The translations under genes and the position numbers were made by a program. 64,000 nucleotides of DNA from Holacanthus passer (taxonomy: Eukaryota; Chordata; Actinopteri; Pomacanthidae), in assembly GCA_025331565.1 (NCBI GenBank), contig JAFREQ010000040.1, positions 7,255,001-7,319,000 on the forward strand, read 5' to 3'. The first letter of the stretch is position 1; each line of letters opens with the position of its first letter. This document shows positions 61,916 to 64,000 of the stretch, piece by piece. Under the pieces are notes generated by a model that ran no database searches, was not told where the DNA came from, and saw only the letters and a program-made list of their open reading frames with translations.

Positions 61916-64000
61916 GTGAGTACAACAACATCAACAACCAGGTTGCCTTTCAATGTAGTTGTGTAAAAACTGTGCAGCTCTTTGCTTTAATGTGTGTTTG
62001 TGGCTGCAGCTGCTGTGGAGTTTATATGTTTTATACATGTCTCTGTTGTCTGCTTTGGCGATGTTTTATTCTGCTGTTAAAGCCATTTCATTTCTGTACC
62101 TTAATACTGCATGTTGCACCATAGTGTCCATAGGGGTTTTTATTTGCTCTCGGTCATTTAATTGTTTGAGTTTGTCTCTTTCCGATTAATTATTTTGAGG
62201 CTATACAGCAGAAGGTGAGTGCATATTTATAATTGATAATCAGGTGTAGGCCACACACAGACTACAGATGAATTTTTTTTTGTTGGTTTGAACATCGGGA
62301 CTCGGTGGATTGATGATGTTCTGCTTGTGTTGTTGCATTTACATTTAATACAACTGTTGCCCTCAGGTGTTCTTTAATTTAACAGCAGCATCATAGAAAC
62401 ATGTGTCAAGTTGCCCCCAAAGAATAAATGCAAATCATTTACTCAGAGCACATTTTAACTTGCTTACTTTGTACTTTTATCTAAGTAGCCTACATTTTAC
62501 AAGTCGTTTTACATAAGAAAATCGTTTTGAAAGTAGAAGTACTTTTGCTTGAGTCTGATATTCTAGCTTTCCATCTCTGCATACCTTTTATGATTCATGA
62601 TATGAAGATCAGATGGGTAAAAATATATCCATGATATAAAAGCAATATTTTAGAACTCGACACAATATCAACTCCTATAGAGCGCATTCCCTTGAAAAAA
62701 AAAAAAAAGACATGCAGCATGTACACATACATAACAATGAGAACATAAACTAAAAATATGAACTGGTGAAAGAAAATAGTAGAAAATCAGCTCAGAGTCC
62801 GAAGTGTTTAAATCTCTCCAGCTGTAAACGTCCTTGGCTGTTGAAGTCTTTTGTTGCTTACAGTAAATTGTTTCAGGAGCTTTCGTCCTCATAACACACA
62901 CCCAGTGTTTTGGAATGCTTTAAATTATGTATGAAGGCTGTACTGGACTGTATGCATTAGTGAGTGTGTGGTGGTGCTGGTGGGGGGGTTGATCCTGGAT
63001 GGGTGTGTGCGAGGTATACCCACCACAATGAACTGTGCTCCACCACTGCTGTGAGAGGGAAAGGAAACAAAGCACATCCTGACAAAATGTGTTTACATGC
63101 TCACTTCAGTATCACCTGACGAATTTAATCCGGTGTCGCATTAATTCAAATTGCACGTGTATGAAGTTTAGCCTGAGCGAGCTGCAGAGCTACAGCTGCT
63201 GTTTCAAACTACTCTTCTTCATCCCTGTTTTTCCAAGGATTGCACAAAACATGATCCAGTGTCAAACTGTATGATCTTTTTTTACTAACACTATCTTTTG
63301 TATTCGTGGCTCAATTTCCACACAAGGATCATGACAAGTTCATCATATCTTATCTTGCCATCCATAGTCACTGTGTCAAATGTAGACAATATATTTATAC
63401 TGTATGTTACACCATAATGTTTTTTCTCCACAGATACAGTAAGTTCAGACAGGCGCAATCTATTCAAACGAGCATTATTATCTCCTTTGTTTTGAAGAAA
63501 AAAGCCTTGTTCTGGGTCCATTAACTGTACAGACAGCTCCACCTGCTGTTTACACTTTATTTATTATCCGCAGCGCCTCTGTTGAGGAGCACGTTGAACG
63601 ACAAATGGGGCAGAATGGATATCTTGTCTTGGATGAATCTACAACATCTATCTTTCTTCCGGAGCCTTTAAATGCATTTTGGTAGGCGATAACGGAGCTG
63701 GATGCAGTAATCTTCCCTGCAGAATAGCGTGTTCGTCGCAGCGCAGGCCGACAAACATCTTACTCAGTGGAGATCATCAGTCCCCGATGGATCATAACAC
63801 ACACAGCCCTAAACGCTCTGTTGTTTAACCCCTCTCCCTCGCCTCTCTGTTCCCGCCACATTCTTTATGTTATCTTATGTCTCAGTACCTGAATGCGGGG
63901 GTGGTCCCTCCCCATTACCAGCCCCCAAAGAGATGAACGATATCCCTATGGTGATATCCATCACAGCATTGGCCCTTGTGAGACTAATAAGGGAAGAAAA

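Larger units (their letters stand above)
48201..64000. other. Non-coding stretch, distal part
   Basis: No protein-coding exon is recognised on either strand. Listed separately are candidate regulatory blocks (48480-48640, 49796-50050), mobile-element remains (51186-51655), poly-A (50850-50873), CTG repeats (54655-54672), an A-rich repeat (55605-55755), a C-rich tract (60858-60874) and a candidate splice donor (61916). A perfect 12-bp tandem duplication ACAAGGATTCAT lies at 48813-48836. G runs occur at 58874-58883 and near 62981. The last 450 bp (63550-64000) are less AT-rich, but I see no definite promoter or exon. Confidence 0.65.

Noticed and set aside
36431..64000. Search for hapln1 coding exons (Ig and link domains)
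   Set aside because: No frame shows the link-domain cysteine pattern or an Ig-domain tryptophan and cysteine pair with splice sites.
63550..64000. Possible promoter or first exon at the right edge
   Set aside because: The stretch is less AT-rich and contains CCCTATGGTGATATCC-like words, but no TATA/initiator pair, CpG island or donor-linked open frame was convincing.
1..64000. CRISPR array, phage, operon or other prokaryote-type system
   Set aside because: There is no regularly spaced direct repeat array. The gene structure is spliced and vertebrate, and coding density is about 1 percent.

Overview
This is a window of vertebrate nuclear DNA. It has short exons with GT-AG introns, long AT-rich introns, dinucleotide microsatellites and many decayed interspersed repeats. 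The only gene I can support is the 3' half of edil3 (EDIL3/DEL-1, 'EGF-like repeats and discoidin I-like domains 3'), on the + strand. Several repeats look like families I know as abundant in percomorph fishes: a MITE-like repeat ending in ATCGATTAAT-type sequence, a 'TGTGAACRTAGC'-ended MITE, a LINE tail ending in TTATC units, and a decayed Tc1-like element. With the fish-like edil3 substitutions, these point to a teleost, probably a percomorph. I cannot name the species or say whether this is an edil3a or edil3b copy.

Layout. Positions 1-4020 are the end of an intron whose upstream exon lies outside the window. Five coding exons follow: 4021-4176, 5266-5410, 5565-5749, 23258-23413 and 32705-32854 (stop TGA at 32852-32854). 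The intervening introns are 1,089, 154, 17,508 and 9,291 bp. Together the exons encode the last 263 residues: most of the first F5/8 type C (discoidin) domain and all of the second. The signal peptide, the EGF repeats (with the integrin-binding RGD) and the start of the first discoidin domain lie upstream of the window.

From 32855 to about 36.43 kb is a probable long 3' UTR. It has several polyadenylation signals and a strong G-quadruplex motif on the transcript strand. From about 36.4 kb to 64 kb I find no convincing coding exon. That part holds repeats (LTR-like, Tc1-like, minisatellite, poly-A), unusually homeodomain-site-rich stretches that could be conserved regulatory elements, and one weak candidate for a non-coding exon with a good splice donor near 61.9 kb. 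In other vertebrates hapln1 follows EDIL3, so this stretch may be the edil3-hapln1 spacer.

The window contains no sign of a bacterial-type system, an operon, a CRISPR array or a new multigene system. The longest open reading frames outside the exons look like chance ORFs. The observations of most interest are the parallel duplicated exon structure of the two discoidin domains, the G-quadruplex in the putative 3' UTR, the opposing (TG)n and (CA)n tracts in one intron, and the nested mobile-element remains.
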